Below, piece by piece: positions 46,291-56,559 of a stretch of 64,000 nt of DNA. A program made the position numbers and the translations under genes. Source of the stretch: Sphingobacterium detergens (GTDB taxonomy: Bacteria; Bacteroidota; Bacteroidia; Sphingobacteriales; Sphingobacteriaceae); the NCBI RefSeq assembly GCF_003610355.1, contig NZ_RAPY01000002.1, positions 806,001-870,000 of the forward strand, given 5' to 3'. Every line of letters starts with the position of its first letter. Position 1 is the stretch's first letter. The notes under the pieces were generated by a model that was given only the letters and a program-made list of their open reading frames with translations, did no database searches and had not been told where the DNA came from.

Positions 46291-46321
46291 AAAAGGCTCG
46301 AATATCATATTCGAGCCTTTT
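46291..46321. terminator. Bidirectional terminator between msrA and parC
   Basis: AAAAGGCTCGAATAT and ATATTCGAGCCTTTT are almost perfectly complementary around a minimal loop, with A and T runs at the ends. Confidence 0.9.
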
Positions 46322-46352
46322 CTTTATGCGGATTACTTATTGAAAAATGCTG

Positions 46353-49085
46353 TTAAAACATTTCCATTTGCCCTTTGTCATCAATTTGGATGTCGTCAGG
46401 ATTAGTGATCTCTAATTTGATGTCATCTTCTTTTTTATCATTAGATGCATCTGTTGCTGTTTCAGCCGTTGAAGCCTCCACTTTTGTCTCATCGGATTTT
46501 GTTTCTTCATCTACAGAAGCTGCCTCCGTTTTTTTCTTTCCTTTCTCACTGAGATCCTCATCTACAGTAATTAAGGCCACAGATTTTACGGTATGGAAGG
46601 ATAGACGATTACCTTGCGCCTTTATGCCTTTGACATCAATGATTTCAGTCAATGGTTGTTCCAGCGTTTCCTCCGTTTGAGATTTACCTTTTAGAATATC
46701 TAATTTGACTATAGGTTCAGCCGCATTACTCATTAGAACTAGTTTTGAACCGGGTTCTTCATTGATAAACGAAATGCGTTTACCAATAGGCTGGTCATCA
46801 AATTTAAAACGTTTGACGAAATAGGTCCCGCTCTTACCATCTTGATGTACTACGGTATAAACATGTTCCGGATAGAATTTCTCAATACGGATCATTTTCT
46901 CATCAAAGTGGTTGCTAAGATCGAAGTTCGATAACTCGTAGCTACCATCAGAAAGTACAACCAATATTTTATCATCACCATCAAATTCGCCTAAATATTG
47001 GCCACGTTCATCTGCATTTAAGCGTTTCATGATAGTGTCGTACCAAATTTTTCGTCCTGCAAGTGTTGAAATACCTGAGCTTTTGAAGGCGATTTTCTTG
47101 ACCGGGTATTTGGAGACAATATTTCCTTGGGATGCACGACCTTTGATGGCAATTTCAGCGAAATCCATATCGAAATTCAATTTGCGTAATTTCGTGTGCG
47201 GTTTGAGCTGTATATTGACAACTTCTGCTTCGCCGTTTGGATTAGCAGTGAAATACAGAACCTTTGATCCTTTAGATCCTTTGGATACGTCGTATTCCTT
47301 GTCACGGGTAACGCCAACAACAGAAAAACGTTTGATATAACTTGTACCAGTTTCGCCTTCTTTATAGATGACATTGTATATGGTACGTTCGTCACCTTTT
47401 TTGAAGACCGCTACATGAATAATCCCTTTACCAACAAATACCTTGTCTTGGATTTTGCTGACGACATATTTGCCATCTTCGCGGAAAACAATGATATCGT
47501 CTATATCCGAGCAATCGCATACGAACTCATCTTTCTTCATTCCTGAACCGATGAAACCTTCTTCACGATTGACATATAGTTTGGCGTTGGCTAATGCAAC
47601 TTGTGTTGCCTCAACCTTATCAAAGATGCGTAATTCTGTTTTGCGCTCACGATCTTTGCTATATTTTTCGCGTAGTTTTTCATACCAGGCAATGGCATAT
47701 TCGGTCAACTGACGCAAATGACGTTTAACTTCTTTGATCTCATTTTCGAGCGTCTTCATCGTTTCATCTGATTTTTTTACATCGAAACGTGTAATGCTAC
47801 TCATTGGTTTATCGATCAATTTCTTATAGTCCTCAGGAAGAATTTCACGATAAAACTGATCAAAGAATGGCTCAAACAAGCGATTTAAAACCTGCACGAC
47901 AGTATCAAAGTCACCGGCATTTTCATAATCGGCATGTTTGTACATCCCTTCTTGGATGAATATCTTTAATAAACTATTGAAGAAGATTTTTTCCTGAAGA
48001 TCATTTAAACGAATCTCCAGTTCCCGCTTCAATAGGTTTTTTGTGTTTTTTGTGTTTTCAATCAAGATGTCATTGACACTCATAAAATGAGGTTTCTCAT
48101 CCTTGATGACACAGGTGTTTGGAGAGATAGAAACCTCACAAGCTGTGAATGCGTATAGTGCATCGATCGTAACATCAGGAGATATTCCCGGTGCTAAATG
48201 CACGATGATTTCAACATTTCCAGCCGTGTTATCTTCGATTTTCTTGATTTTGATTTTACCTTTTTCATTCGCCGTGACAACACTTTCGATAAGTCCGCCA
48301 GTGGTGGTGCCAAAAGGAATCTCGGTGATTGCTAAAGTCTTTTTATCCCGCTCCTCGATTTTAGCACGCACACGGATCTTTCCGCCACGTTGACCTTCGT
48401 TGTAGTTAGACACATCGGCCATACCACCTGTGGGAAAATCGGGAAGAATATTCGGGCGTTCGCCGTTCAGTACCTGAATTGAGCCATCAATGAGTTCAAT
48501 AAAGTTGTGCGGCATAATCTTCGTTGCTAAACCTACAGCAATACCTTCTGCTCCCTGCGCCAGAAGCAAAGGGAATTTAACAGGTAAAGTGACTGGCTCA
48601 CGGTTACGTCCATCGTAGCTCTGTTGCCATTCCGTCGTTTCGGGATTGAAGACAACTTCATTTGCAAATTTAGAAAGTCGTCCCTCAATATAACGTGGTG
48701 CCGCCGCCGAATCGCCAGTAATAGGGAAACCCCAGTTACCTTGACAGTCAATCAATAGATCTTTTTGTCCCAGTTGTACCATGGCATCTCCAATGGAAGC
48801 ATCTCCATGCGGGTGATACTTCATGGTATTACCAATAACATTGGCGGCCTTATTATATCGTCCGTCATCCATTTCCTTTAGGGAATGGAGAATACGGCGT
48901 TGTACGGGTTTCAAGCCGTCATTTATATGGGGTACAGCTCTATCCAAGATAACATAGGACGCATAATCCAAAAACCAGTTCTCGTACAGTCCAGATAAAG
49001 GTATTGTCTGACTTCCGCCCTCTGTTTTTCCTGATCCTAATTCTTCTTGGTTATCTTCCGTTGGGAAGTTTGTTTCGTCACTCAT
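46353..49085 (-). CDS. parC: DNA topoisomerase IV subunit A (GyrA/ParC family)
   Basis: The breakage-reunion subunit of a type IIA topoisomerase, which decatenates daughter chromosomes. The 910 residues include the winged-helix region (HPHGDASIGDAM, about 91-102), the catalytic Tyr132 in APRYIEGRLS, the tower and coiled-coil parts, and a C-terminal beta-pinwheel with degenerate repeats. It lacks an obvious canonical GyrA box, which together with the divergence favours ParC over GyrA. The last ~75 residues are an acidic Glu/Asp/Lys/Thr-rich tail ending QMEMF. ParE is not adjacent in the window. Confidence 0.88.
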   Translation of the reverse strand: MSDETNFPTEDNQEELGSGKTEGGSQTIPLSGLYENWFLDYASYVILDRAVPHINDGLKPVQRRILHSLKEMDDGRYNKAANVIGNTMKYHPHGDASIGDAMVQLGQKDLLIDCQGNWGFPITGDSAAAPRYIEGRLSKFANEVVFNPETTEWQQSYDGRNREPVTLPVKFPLLLAQGAEGIAVGLATKIMPHNFIELIDGSIQVLNGERPNILPDFPTGGMADVSNYNEGQRGGKIRVRAKIEERDKKTLAITEIPFGTTTGGLIESVVTANEKGKIKIKKIEDNTAGNVEIIVHLAPGISPDVTIDALYAFTACEVSISPNTCVIKDEKPHFMSVNDILIENTKNTKNLLKRELEIRLNDLQEKIFFNSLLKIFIQEGMYKHADYENAGDFDTVVQVLNRLFEPFFDQFYREILPEDYKKLIDKPMSSITRFDVKKSDETMKTLENEIKEVKRHLRQLTEYAIAWYEKLREKYSKDRERKTELRIFDKVEATQVALANAKLYVNREEGFIGSGMKKDEFVCDCSDIDDIIVFREDGKYVVSKIQDKVFVGKGIIHVAVFKKGDERTIYNVIYKEGETGTSYIKRFSVVGVTRDKEYDVSKGSKGSKVLYFTANPNGEAEVVNIQLKPHTKLRKLNFDMDFAEIAIKGRASQGNIVSKYPVKKIAFKSSGISTLAGRKIWYDTIMKRLNADERGQYLGEFDGDDKILVVLSDGSYELSNFDLSNHFDEKMIRIEKFYPEHVYTVVHQDGKSGTYFVKRFKFDDQPIGKRISFINEEPGSKLVLMSNAAEPIVKLDILKGKSQTEETLEQPLTEIIDVKGIKAQGNRLSFHTVKSVALITVDEDLSEKGKKKTEAASVDEETKSDETKVEASTAETATDASNDKKEDDIKLEITNPDDIQIDDKGQMEMF

Positions 49086-49228
49086 TTACTCAGCAATAGA
49101 TTAAATTGTACAATACAGAAATGTTCAAAATTTTATTTTATTCGAACGTGTAAAAATACAAAACCATTTTGTTTTATCCCAGTGAAACTATGAAAAGTTA
49201 AAAAAATTAGTTTTTAAAGCTAACATAA

Positions 49229-49777
49229 TTAGTTTGATTTAGCATCTTCGGCCAGATCATACCAAAAACAACGAATATCCCAACGGTCGAAATGAAACTC
49301 TTCGGTAACCTGAAAACCCACTTTTTCTAATACATGTCTTGATCCTTCGTTTTCGGTATGGGTGATGGCATGGAGCTCGAAATGAGTCAGATGCTCACGG
49401 TAATACTGCATGCAGGCTAATGCCGCTTCAGTAGCATATCCTTTGCCCCAGGATTCCATCCTGAAACGATAGCCGAGGTCCAGGAATCCGATACGTCCAT
49501 TTTCCAATTCATCAATATATTTAAATCCCGTCCAGCCGATCCATTGATTGCTTGATTTTTCAATGACTCCTAGTCGGCCAATACCATATTTTTCATATTG
49601 TTGCTGAATGAGAGCGATCGCTTTTTCCATATCTTCGATGGATTGAACAGGCTCTTTATTGAGAAAGGTATGTACCTCAGGCTGTGAATCCATAGCAAAA
49701 AAATAGTCCTTATCGTCCATGCTTATCGGACGGATGATTAACCGTTCGGTTTCTAATGTGGGTAGGTATTTTTCCAT
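49229..49777 (-). CDS. GNAT-family N-acetyltransferase, RimJ/RimL type
   Basis: A 182-residue acetyltransferase that moves acetyl from acetyl-CoA to an amine. It opens LETERLIIRPISMDD, the standard RimJ/RimL start, and has YRFRMESWGKGYATEAALACMQY, which holds the acetyl-CoA-binding Q/RxxGxG/A-type loop (here WGKGYATEA). HAITHTENEGSRHVLEKVGF follows. The substrate cannot be read from sequence; ribosomal proteins, antibiotics and metabolites are all possible. It lies 27 bases downstream of the ABC ATPase and may share its transcript. Confidence 0.88.
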   Translation of the reverse strand: MEKYLPTLETERLIIRPISMDDKDYFFAMDSQPEVHTFLNKEPVQSIEDMEKAIALIQQQYEKYGIGRLGVIEKSSNQWIGWTGFKYIDELENGRIGFLDLGYRFRMESWGKGYATEAALACMQYYREHLTHFELHAITHTENEGSRHVLEKVGFQVTEEFHFDRWDIRCFWYDLAEDAKSN

Positions 49778-49804
49778 CTTATTTGTTTTGAGTTTTACAG
49801 GGCT

Positions 49805-50482
49805 TCAAAGCCAGAGTTTATCGATATCTTTTTTTAATATTTTTTCCTTCATTTCTTCTTCAAAATCACCAAACTGTTCTTTTTTGACAGATTTGCTAAT
49901 CCGGCCTTCTTCAAGGACCAAGATCTCATCACAGGTATCCTTTAATGTCGAAAATATATGCGATGAGATCAAGATGGTTTTGTTCATGGCTTTTAGGCGT
50001 AGTATAATTTCGGTTAGGATAATACTGCTTTGTAGATCTATTCCGTTAAAAGGTTCATCCAGAATGTAGAAACTGTTGTCCTGAAGCAGGGTTGCTGTCA
50101 GCGCCAGTTTCTTTTTCATTCCTGTAGAATAGGAACTTGCATACTCTTTTAATGGTAGCTCGAAGATATTTCTTTCATCGATGTTTTTAATGCTTTTCCC
50201 ACGGGCATCAGTAAGGAGATAGATATACTCTTCACCTGTCAGTTTTGACAAGAAATACGGATCTGATGTCAGATAACCCAGATGGTTCTTAAGTGGCTGT
50301 AGGTTCGCACTGATTTTTCCTGATGCTGTTTCCAAACCTGCTATACAACGAAATAAGGTTGTTTTTCCAGCACCGTTTTCGCCTACGATACCGTAGACTT
50401 TTCCGTCCTCAAAAGTAAAGGTGACCTCGTGCAAGACCTGATGCTGACCAAAGGATTTACTGATATGAATAAGCTCGATCAT
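49805..50482 (-). CDS. ABC transporter ATP-binding protein
   Basis: A 225-residue ATPase with Walker A GENGAGKTT, the signature YSTGMKKKL in place of LSGGQ (typical of the exporter/permease-regulating class), Walker B YILDEPFNG and the switch-His region ILISSHIF. The start chosen (50482) overlaps the permease stop by four bases (ATGA), which is strong evidence for translational coupling. An upstream in-frame start would add 27 residues from within the permease gene. Cargo unknown. Confidence 0.92.
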   Translation of the reverse strand: MIELIHISKSFGQHQVLHEVTFTFEDGKVYGIVGENGAGKTTLFRCIAGLETASGKISANLQPLKNHLGYLTSDPYFLSKLTGEEYIYLLTDARGKSIKNIDERNIFELPLKEYASSYSTGMKKKLALTATLLQDNSFYILDEPFNGIDLQSSIILTEIILRLKAMNKTILISSHIFSTLKDTCDEILVLEEGRISKSVKKEQFGDFEEEMKEKILKKDIDKLWL

Positions 50483-51393
50483 AAATAGTTTTTTAGATTT
50501 TTGAGGGCTTTCAAGTAATAGAAAGGTAATAGTGCCAATATCAGTGGATAGAAGCTGAAACATAATGCCAGTGCAAAGCCCTCGGGGAAATTGATCTCTC
50601 GCGGATAAGCGACATACTTTAAGGTAATAGCAAAAGGAAGGAGAAAGAAAATACCACCCAAAACAATTAAAGCATTAAACCATTCGGATGAAAAAACAAC
50701 GGCATATATCAGTAGAAGTGGAAAAACAAATAAAAGGCATTGCAGTATTCCACGTCTAAATTTACCCAGGAGGAATCTGGTCGGTGTTTCTCTACTGTTC
50801 CAAAGATAAAATACGGGTTCTGGTAGCTGATAATAGAACATGGAGGTTAGTGCTATACTAACTACGCAAAATAGAACGAGGTTGGGGTTGGTCACATAGA
50901 AACCAATTGCTGCTAGCATATACAAAACGAGAATCAGCAGGTAGCTCCTTCGGAACCCGATAATAAATTCAAATGGTTTCTTTGCAAATGGAGTTGGGAG
51001 GGATTTACCAAAAGTTTTAAAGACCAAAAAAGCAAATATAACAGCTAAGGCAATTAGCGCGACGCCATATAACCATAGCCCTCGAAATATAAAAATAGCA
51101 AGCGTTGGTAAAATGACGATACTATTTTCCAGTAGTCTGATCGTGTAAAAATCCTTTTTACTAAAGGTGTTTTTTAGAAAATCGTTCCTGTTTTTTTCGG
51201 TCAGGAGAAAGAGTAATTGGAAGTTGCTAAGCAGTAGGGCATAGCTCCCAAAAACAGGATACTGTAGCAGCAGGTAATAGGCCAGATAACAGGCTCCCAG
51301 TAACAAAAGTGGCGCAACCATTATCGGAAGACCAGTCGCCTTAAAATGGCGTGTCAACAATTTATATTGAAGCTTTAAATAGCTGTTTATCAT
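50479..51393 (-). CDS. ABC-type integral membrane permease of unknown cargo
   Basis: A 304-residue membrane protein with about seven hydrophobic helices (for example 24-50, 93-128, 150-185 and 218-290). Most of it is helices and short loops. It overlaps the downstream ATPase by four bases, so the two form a transporter of the ABC-2 kind. I recognise no substrate-specific motif. Homologous pairs in Bacteroidota are generally annotated only as hypothetical. Confidence 0.75.
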   Translation of the reverse strand: MINSYLKLQYKLLTRHFKATGLPIMVAPLLLLGACYLAYYLLLQYPVFGSYALLLSNFQLLFLLTEKNRNDFLKNTFSKKDFYTIRLLENSIVILPTLAIFIFRGLWLYGVALIALAVIFAFLVFKTFGKSLPTPFAKKPFEFIIGFRRSYLLILVLYMLAAIGFYVTNPNLVLFCVVSIALTSMFYYQLPEPVFYLWNSRETPTRFLLGKFRRGILQCLLFVFPLLLIYAVVFSSEWFNALIVLGGIFFLLPFAITLKYVAYPREINFPEGFALALCFSFYPLILALLPFYYLKALKNLKNYL

Positions 51394-51544
51394 GTGCTAT
51401 CTTTTTATAAATAGTCATACAAGCGATGCTGGTGTCGGCTAATTGTACTAGCTATAGATCTGATGATTCTTATTTGTGCTACTCATTGTAAAATTTTTCT
51501 CGATTTATAAAAATCAAACTCATATCCTTAATCTTATATCAAAA

Positions 51545-52708
51545 CTAAGATTTTCTTTGCCAATTTAGCATATAGAGTAAAGCGACCACGAGTACGACGG
51601 CATTTGCATACATAATTTGCGGAATGCGGAGAATGATATCGGCATAATATAATCCAGCGAGGAGCGCTCCAAGGCCAATTCCCGCTTCGAGTGAAATATA
51701 CATGGTTGCGACCGCTTTACCGCGATGTTCAGGGATACTTAGATCAATAGTCCAGGCGTTAACTGCGGGAGATAATATACCGGTGCCAATACCATAGATG
51801 CTCGCTCCAATCATCATACCGATAAAGCTATCCCCAAAACCAATCACCACCAAAGCAATGGCAATAATCACGATGCCTGTAATAATAACTTTTGGCCTTC
51901 CATAACGATCAGAAACCTTTCCCGAAACAAAACGTATCATGACGGATGCGATCGTAAATGCCAGGAAAAAAAGACCTTTATTTTTAAGTCCTAGGTGTTC
52001 ACTCCAATCTGGTATAAGGGTCAGGATTACACCGTATGCCGTATAGGATAGAAATGTAACTATTCCAGCAGGAAGTGCACGCCATTCAATGATATCCTTT
52101 CGGTCTATTTTTAGCATGGAAAGGTTGAATTTCTCTTTTTTGACAAGGGTTTCCTTCATATTGATGACGATGAGGATTGATAATAAAGCCATGAAGGAAG
52201 AGGAGTAGAACATGACATTAATCCCAAAAGCGTCAAAAATAGCGCTTCCTATTGCCGGACCTACTGCAGTGCCGACACTGAAAGCAAGCCCATGCATTCC
52301 CAAGGCTTCGCCCCATCTTTTTTGGGGAACAAGATCCGCAACATAAGCTGAGGTGGAGGTCGGCTTAAAACCGGTAGAGAAACCGTGGATCAACCGCAGA
52401 AACAGAAAGCCCGCGACGGAAGTTAAGATCGGATAAAGAAAACCACAGATAAAACAGACGATGGATCCGATGGCCATGACGGGGACACGGCCCCAGCGAT
52501 CGGTCAGCTTACCGCTGAAAGGTCTCGAAATTCCGGCAGTCAATGTAAATAATGCGATGATCAGCCCCTTGTATTCAGCCCCACCCAAACTACTCAGGTA
52601 ATTAGGGAGCTCCGGAATAATCATATTGAAACTCGAGGAGAATAGGAGTGAGCTCAGGCAGAGTAAAATAAATTGAAGCGTATAGATGGATTTCTGTTCA
52701 GATGGCAT
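51545..52708 (-). CDS. MFS transporter, drug efflux-like
   Basis: A 12-helix major facilitator protein, 387 residues from the ATG at 52708 (an ATG seven codons upstream is equally possible). The loop 2-3 motif GKLTDRWGRVPVM matches the MFS motif A (GxLaDrxGrkxxl), repeated in the second half as GKVSDRYGRPKVI. An Arg in the fourth helix region (LRLIHGFSTGF) and a GPAIGSAIFD-type motif C in helix 5 suggest a proton-driven exporter of the DHA1 kind. Cargo not determinable. It is monocistronic. Confidence 0.9.
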   Translation of the reverse strand: MPSEQKSIYTLQFILLCLSSLLFSSSFNMIIPELPNYLSSLGGAEYKGLIIALFTLTAGISRPFSGKLTDRWGRVPVMAIGSIVCFICGFLYPILTSVAGFLFLRLIHGFSTGFKPTSTSAYVADLVPQKRWGEALGMHGLAFSVGTAVGPAIGSAIFDAFGINVMFYSSSFMALLSILIVINMKETLVKKEKFNLSMLKIDRKDIIEWRALPAGIVTFLSYTAYGVILTLIPDWSEHLGLKNKGLFFLAFTIASVMIRFVSGKVSDRYGRPKVIITGIVIIAIALVVIGFGDSFIGMMIGASIYGIGTGILSPAVNAWTIDLSIPEHRGKAVATMYISLEAGIGLGALLAGLYYADIILRIPQIMYANAVVLVVALLYMLNWQRKS

Positions 52709-52971
52709 TTTAAAACAATTGTCGTGCATGAATATTTCTTCAAGTATGCGATACCGTGGAAGATACCTGTACTTTTTGAAGAGTAGGTCAAATGTACAGC
52801 TTTTGAAACGATTAAACTTTTTCTTTTGTTCGAAATTTTTAAAATCCTTTCAATGGTAATATAAAAATAATCATCCGGAAATCCGCTTGACACAAATTTG
52901 TATATTTGATCTTTGCCGCCGATAAAAAACTCTTTTATTGGCTGAACATTAAAAAACCTCCAATTGGTCGT

Positions 52972-53355
52972 ATGTCAAAAGAAAAAAGAAATCCAGGGGT
53001 CTATTTTGAGATTCCTGTACTAAATATGGAGCGGGCAGTTCATTTTTACAATGAGTTGTTTGCCTTTACCTTTGATCAGGAAGAATTTGATGGAATTCAG
53101 ATGGCTTATTTCCCTTTTGAGGAAAAGCTGTCAGGGATTACCGGTGCGCTGGCAAAAGGAGAAATCTATCAGCCTACACATCAGGGGGTACTGCTTTATT
53201 TGCATACCGAAGATCTGGAAGATACCTTAAAAAGGGCAGAAAAAGTTGGTGCAAGGATATTATATCCTGCCACCTTTCACAAAGATCTAGGCTTTGCAGT
53301 CGCTGAAATAGAGGATTCTGAAGGAAATCGGATCGGACTTCATCAACGGTTATAG
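52972..53355 (+). CDS. VOC-family (glyoxalase/bleomycin-resistance fold) protein
   Basis: A 127-residue single-domain VOC protein with two beta-alpha-beta-beta-beta units: GVYFEIPVLNMERAVHFYNELF and the second starting near HQGVLLYLHTEDLEDTL. The ending IEDSEGNRIGLHQRL carries the late metal-ligand position of the fold. Related proteins act as lyases, dioxygenases or binding proteins, so a specific reaction cannot be assigned. I chose the ATG at 52972 because the alternative upstream start adds 22 residues not typical of the fold. A TATATTTG box at 52901-52908 may be its promoter. Confidence 0.85.
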   Translation: MSKEKRNPGVYFEIPVLNMERAVHFYNELFAFTFDQEEFDGIQMAYFPFEEKLSGITGALAKGEIYQPTHQGVLLYLHTEDLEDTLKRAEKVGARILYPATFHKDLGFAVAEIEDSEGNRIGLHQRL

Positions 53356-53377
53356 GGTGCTTTTGGAAATAAATTCG

Positions 53378-54127
53378 CTAAACCAGCTGCCGCCGGGCGA
53401 TCTCACTGCAAAATATCGTTGTTGCCACGGCAACATTCAGCGATTCCGCTTGGCCGATACGGGGTATGGTCACTGCTTGATCTATTAATGTTATAATCTC
53501 TTCACTAATACCATTGCCTTCATTTCCCATGACGATCAATCCTTCTGTACTCCATTCGGTCTGGTAAATGGATTGCCCATTGAGCAGTGCACCATAGACC
53601 GGTAGATCTGTTGAAGAGATAAATTCATGCAAGTCTATATAATGAACCTGTATTCTTGCCAATGAGCCCATTGTGGCCTGCACAACTTTTGGATTATAAG
53701 CATCTACTGTACCAATGGAGCAAATGATATGTTTGATCCCAAACCATTCCGCTGTACGAATAATGGTTCCCAAATTACCGGGATCTTGTACATCATCCAA
53801 TACGATATTGTAGCAATTTCTTAGATCACTTATTTCGATCTGTTGTTGTTTCGGAAGTTTCACCAGGGCAAGAACACCCTGAGGAGATTTTAGGGTACTA
53901 ATCTTTTGGAATTCAGCCTCCGTCAGTTCATGGGATTTTATATTATGCGAGATTTTACCCACTTTTGTGTTTGCGTCGTCTGTATAGAAAATGGACTCAA
54001 CCTGGTAGCTCGATGAGATAAATTCCTTGACGGACTTTATGCCCTCAACGATAAATAAACCATGTTGTTTTCTATACTTTTTGTTTTGTAGAGACGTTAT
54101 TAGACTGATTTGCGCTTTTGACAACAT
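53378..54127 (-). CDS. TrmH/SpoU-family RNA 2'-O-methyltransferase
   Basis: A 249-residue SPOUT methyltransferase with an N-terminal RNA-binding part (SLQNKKYRKQHGLFIVEGIKSVKEF, about 10-34) and the knot domain. Its three motifs are VLDDVQDPGNLGTIIRTAEWFGI, IVMGNEGNGISEEI and IPRIGQAESLNVAVATTIFCSEIARR. It is shorter and distinct from the RlmB-like gene at 2624, so the RNA target (rRNA or tRNA) is not certain. Its start lies eight bases from the start of the divergent Omp85 gene. Confidence 0.9.
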   Translation of the reverse strand: MLSKAQISLITSLQNKKYRKQHGLFIVEGIKSVKEFISSSYQVESIFYTDDANTKVGKISHNIKSHELTEAEFQKISTLKSPQGVLALVKLPKQQQIEISDLRNCYNIVLDDVQDPGNLGTIIRTAEWFGIKHIICSIGTVDAYNPKVVQATMGSLARIQVHYIDLHEFISSTDLPVYGALLNGQSIYQTEWSTEGLIVMGNEGNGISEEIITLIDQAVTIPRIGQAESLNVAVATTIFCSEIARRQLV

Positions 54128-54135
54128 TTTTATTG

Positions 54136-56487
54136 ATGATTAAGTACCCTCGTTTTATCGGATTTGCAAGTATAATGCTTTTGACGCTATTTTTTGCATC
54201 TTGCCGATCTTCAAAATATATAGATGACGACCAAGCCCTGGTTACAAAAATACAGATTTCCGGCGTTTCACCAGCATTGAAAGAGTCTTCCGAAACCTAT
54301 ATATCCAATCAGATAAAACCTAATTCGAGGGTCAATCTATTTATTTACAATACCTTCAATACTACAAAAGGGCGCTATAAGACCAAGAAAATTCGAAATG
54401 TAGGCGAACCACCCCATTTGCTTGACTCAGCAATGGTTGACCTTTCCGCTAATCAGATCAGACGTTTTTTGTTTACTAAGGGATATTTTAATGCCAAAGT
54501 CAGTCCTGAGATTTCAGTTAACAAAAAAAGGGCGCATATCAATTTTAATGTCGATGAAGGAAATGCATATCAAATTAGGAACATAGAACGTAAATTTGAA
54601 GATGGGGATGCCAAATGGTTATTTGATCGGGATATCCTACCAAAAACTAAAGTCAAACCCAATACACAATATGATGCCGCCAAATTGCTGGAGGAACGGG
54701 AAAAGTTATATGTTGTTATGCGTAACAATGGGTATTATGACTACTTGAGGCAATATATGCGTGTCGGTATTGACTCTACATTGAGTGGAAACTTGATCGA
54801 TTTAAAAATAAATGTAGAAAATCCCAGTGATTCAACGATACATAAAAAGTATCAAATTGATAGTGTATATATGACTATTAGGAATTATGGGGCAATGTCA
54901 AAGAAACCAGCTCGCCGTATAACTGATTCTGCAAAACGACTTCTTTTTGTGGATGAAACAAATAGCTTTCGCTGGAAACCATTGGAAAGGTATATGTACC
55001 TACGATCGGGAAATTATTATTCGTTGGCCGAGGAAAATAAGTCTTATGATCGGCTTTATGAGATGAACGGTTTTCGGTCTGTAAAAGTGCAGTTTGTGAA
55101 AAAAGATTCCAATAAACTCGATGTTCATTATGATTTCGTCCCGCGACCACGAATGGGTAACCAGATCGAAGGAGAGTATACTTTTAGTTCGGGGATGAGT
55201 GGTTTTAATATCGGAAATACGTTTTCACAGCGTAATATTTTTGGTGGCTCTGAGCAATTGGAGGTGAAGTTGCGGTATGGTGTGCTATTTGATCCTCGTT
55301 TGGCAGGGGGGCTTTCGAGTAAGATATTCAATAATGATTTTCAGGCGGGTGTCAATTTAGTAATTCCACGACTCATGGTACCTTTCCATATTAATCCAGG
55401 TGGGAAATTTGGTTTACCAAAAACAACATATTCGATGACTCTTCAGTTGTTTGATCAGGATCGTACTTATTCCAACCGCTATTTTATTACTTCACTGAAT
55501 TACTCCTGGTATGAAACAGAGAACAAATATCATAGCTTTACCCCGATAGTATTGGAATATCGGGATGGGAGGTTAGATTCAAATTTTCGAAAGAATCTCG
55601 AACAGGAGGGGTATCAATTGTATGTACGTAGTAATGATCGTCAATATTTCGGATTAGGAACGCAATACACCTTCATTCTGAACGGAAAAAAGCTGACGAG
55701 CAAGGAAGATTTTCAATATTTCCGTGGAACCGTAGATGTCAGCGGTAATGTGTTGGATTTGATCAGTAGTATTGCTAAACTACCGGCAAATGCCGATGGT
55801 GAGAAAAAAATCTTTGGAGTACCGTTCTTGCAATATGCGAAAACCGAATTTGATTATCGTTTGTACCGTAACTTTGGCGGAAATAGACAATTTGTTTTCC
55901 GCTTTAATCCGGGGATCGCAATTCCGTATGGTAACAATTCGAAGTTACTGATATTTGAAAAGAGTTTTTATAGTGGAGGGATGAATGGTATACGGGCTTG
56001 GCAAGCACGAACCCTAGGGCCTGGTGCATACAATAGACAAAATTTGAGCGAAGATCTTCGTCTGAATCTAAGGAATTTAGATCAGTTAGGAGAGATTAAA
56101 TTGGAGGCTAATGCTGAGTATAGATTTCGCATCTTAAATAATTTTTTGGGGGCCAAGATGAACGGAGCAACGTTCGTTGATATGGGGAATGTCTGGCGGC
56201 TAAAAAAAGATGACGATTTAAATCCTGGCGGCGAATTTAAATTCAACAAGTTTTTGGGACAGGTAGCCATTGGTACCGGTTTTGGACTACGCTTTGATTC
56301 AGATTACTTTGTGATCCGTTTGGATGCAGGATTAAAGGTAAAAGACCCACAGTTTTCAGGAAGCAATCAATGGGTCATCAAGAATTTCTTCGATTCAAAA
56401 GAATTTAAGGAGCAATATTATCAGACCCATAAACCGGACCGTTATAACTTTATACAGTACAATTTTGGGATAGGTATGCCGTTCTAG
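54136..56487 (+). CDS. Omp85-family outer membrane assembly protein (BamA/TamA-like lipoprotein)
   Basis: An outer-membrane protein of the BamA/TamA superfamily, 783 residues. Unusually for BamA, it has a lipobox (FFASC, Cys23) and is probably a lipoprotein. POTRA-like repeats occupy about 35-310 (for example NQIRRFLFTKGYFNAKVSPEI), then a C-terminal surface-antigen barrel (about 370-783) with IRAWQARTLGPGAYN near the lid-lock region. It ends YNFGIGMPF with terminal Phe. The lipidated TamA-like form is common in Bacteroidota next to the TrmH-type gene. ATG 54136 is used; a TTG six codons upstream is less likely. Confidence 0.9.
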   Translation: MIKYPRFIGFASIMLLTLFFASCRSSKYIDDDQALVTKIQISGVSPALKESSETYISNQIKPNSRVNLFIYNTFNTTKGRYKTKKIRNVGEPPHLLDSAMVDLSANQIRRFLFTKGYFNAKVSPEISVNKKRAHINFNVDEGNAYQIRNIERKFEDGDAKWLFDRDILPKTKVKPNTQYDAAKLLEEREKLYVVMRNNGYYDYLRQYMRVGIDSTLSGNLIDLKINVENPSDSTIHKKYQIDSVYMTIRNYGAMSKKPARRITDSAKRLLFVDETNSFRWKPLERYMYLRSGNYYSLAEENKSYDRLYEMNGFRSVKVQFVKKDSNKLDVHYDFVPRPRMGNQIEGEYTFSSGMSGFNIGNTFSQRNIFGGSEQLEVKLRYGVLFDPRLAGGLSSKIFNNDFQAGVNLVIPRLMVPFHINPGGKFGLPKTTYSMTLQLFDQDRTYSNRYFITSLNYSWYETENKYHSFTPIVLEYRDGRLDSNFRKNLEQEGYQLYVRSNDRQYFGLGTQYTFILNGKKLTSKEDFQYFRGTVDVSGNVLDLISSIAKLPANADGEKKIFGVPFLQYAKTEFDYRLYRNFGGNRQFVFRFNPGIAIPYGNNSKLLIFEKSFYSGGMNGIRAWQARTLGPGAYNRQNLSEDLRLNLRNLDQLGEIKLEANAEYRFRILNNFLGAKMNGATFVDMGNVWRLKKDDDLNPGGEFKFNKFLGQVAIGTGFGLRFDSDYFVIRLDAGLKVKDPQFSGSNQWVIKNFFDSKEFKEQYYQTHKPDRYNFIQYNFGIGMPF

Positions 56488-56559
56488 GGAACACTATTTT
56501 TTATAAAAAGCTCATTAACTTAGATTACGACTTTGATGTACTGATATTGAATGCTAGCC

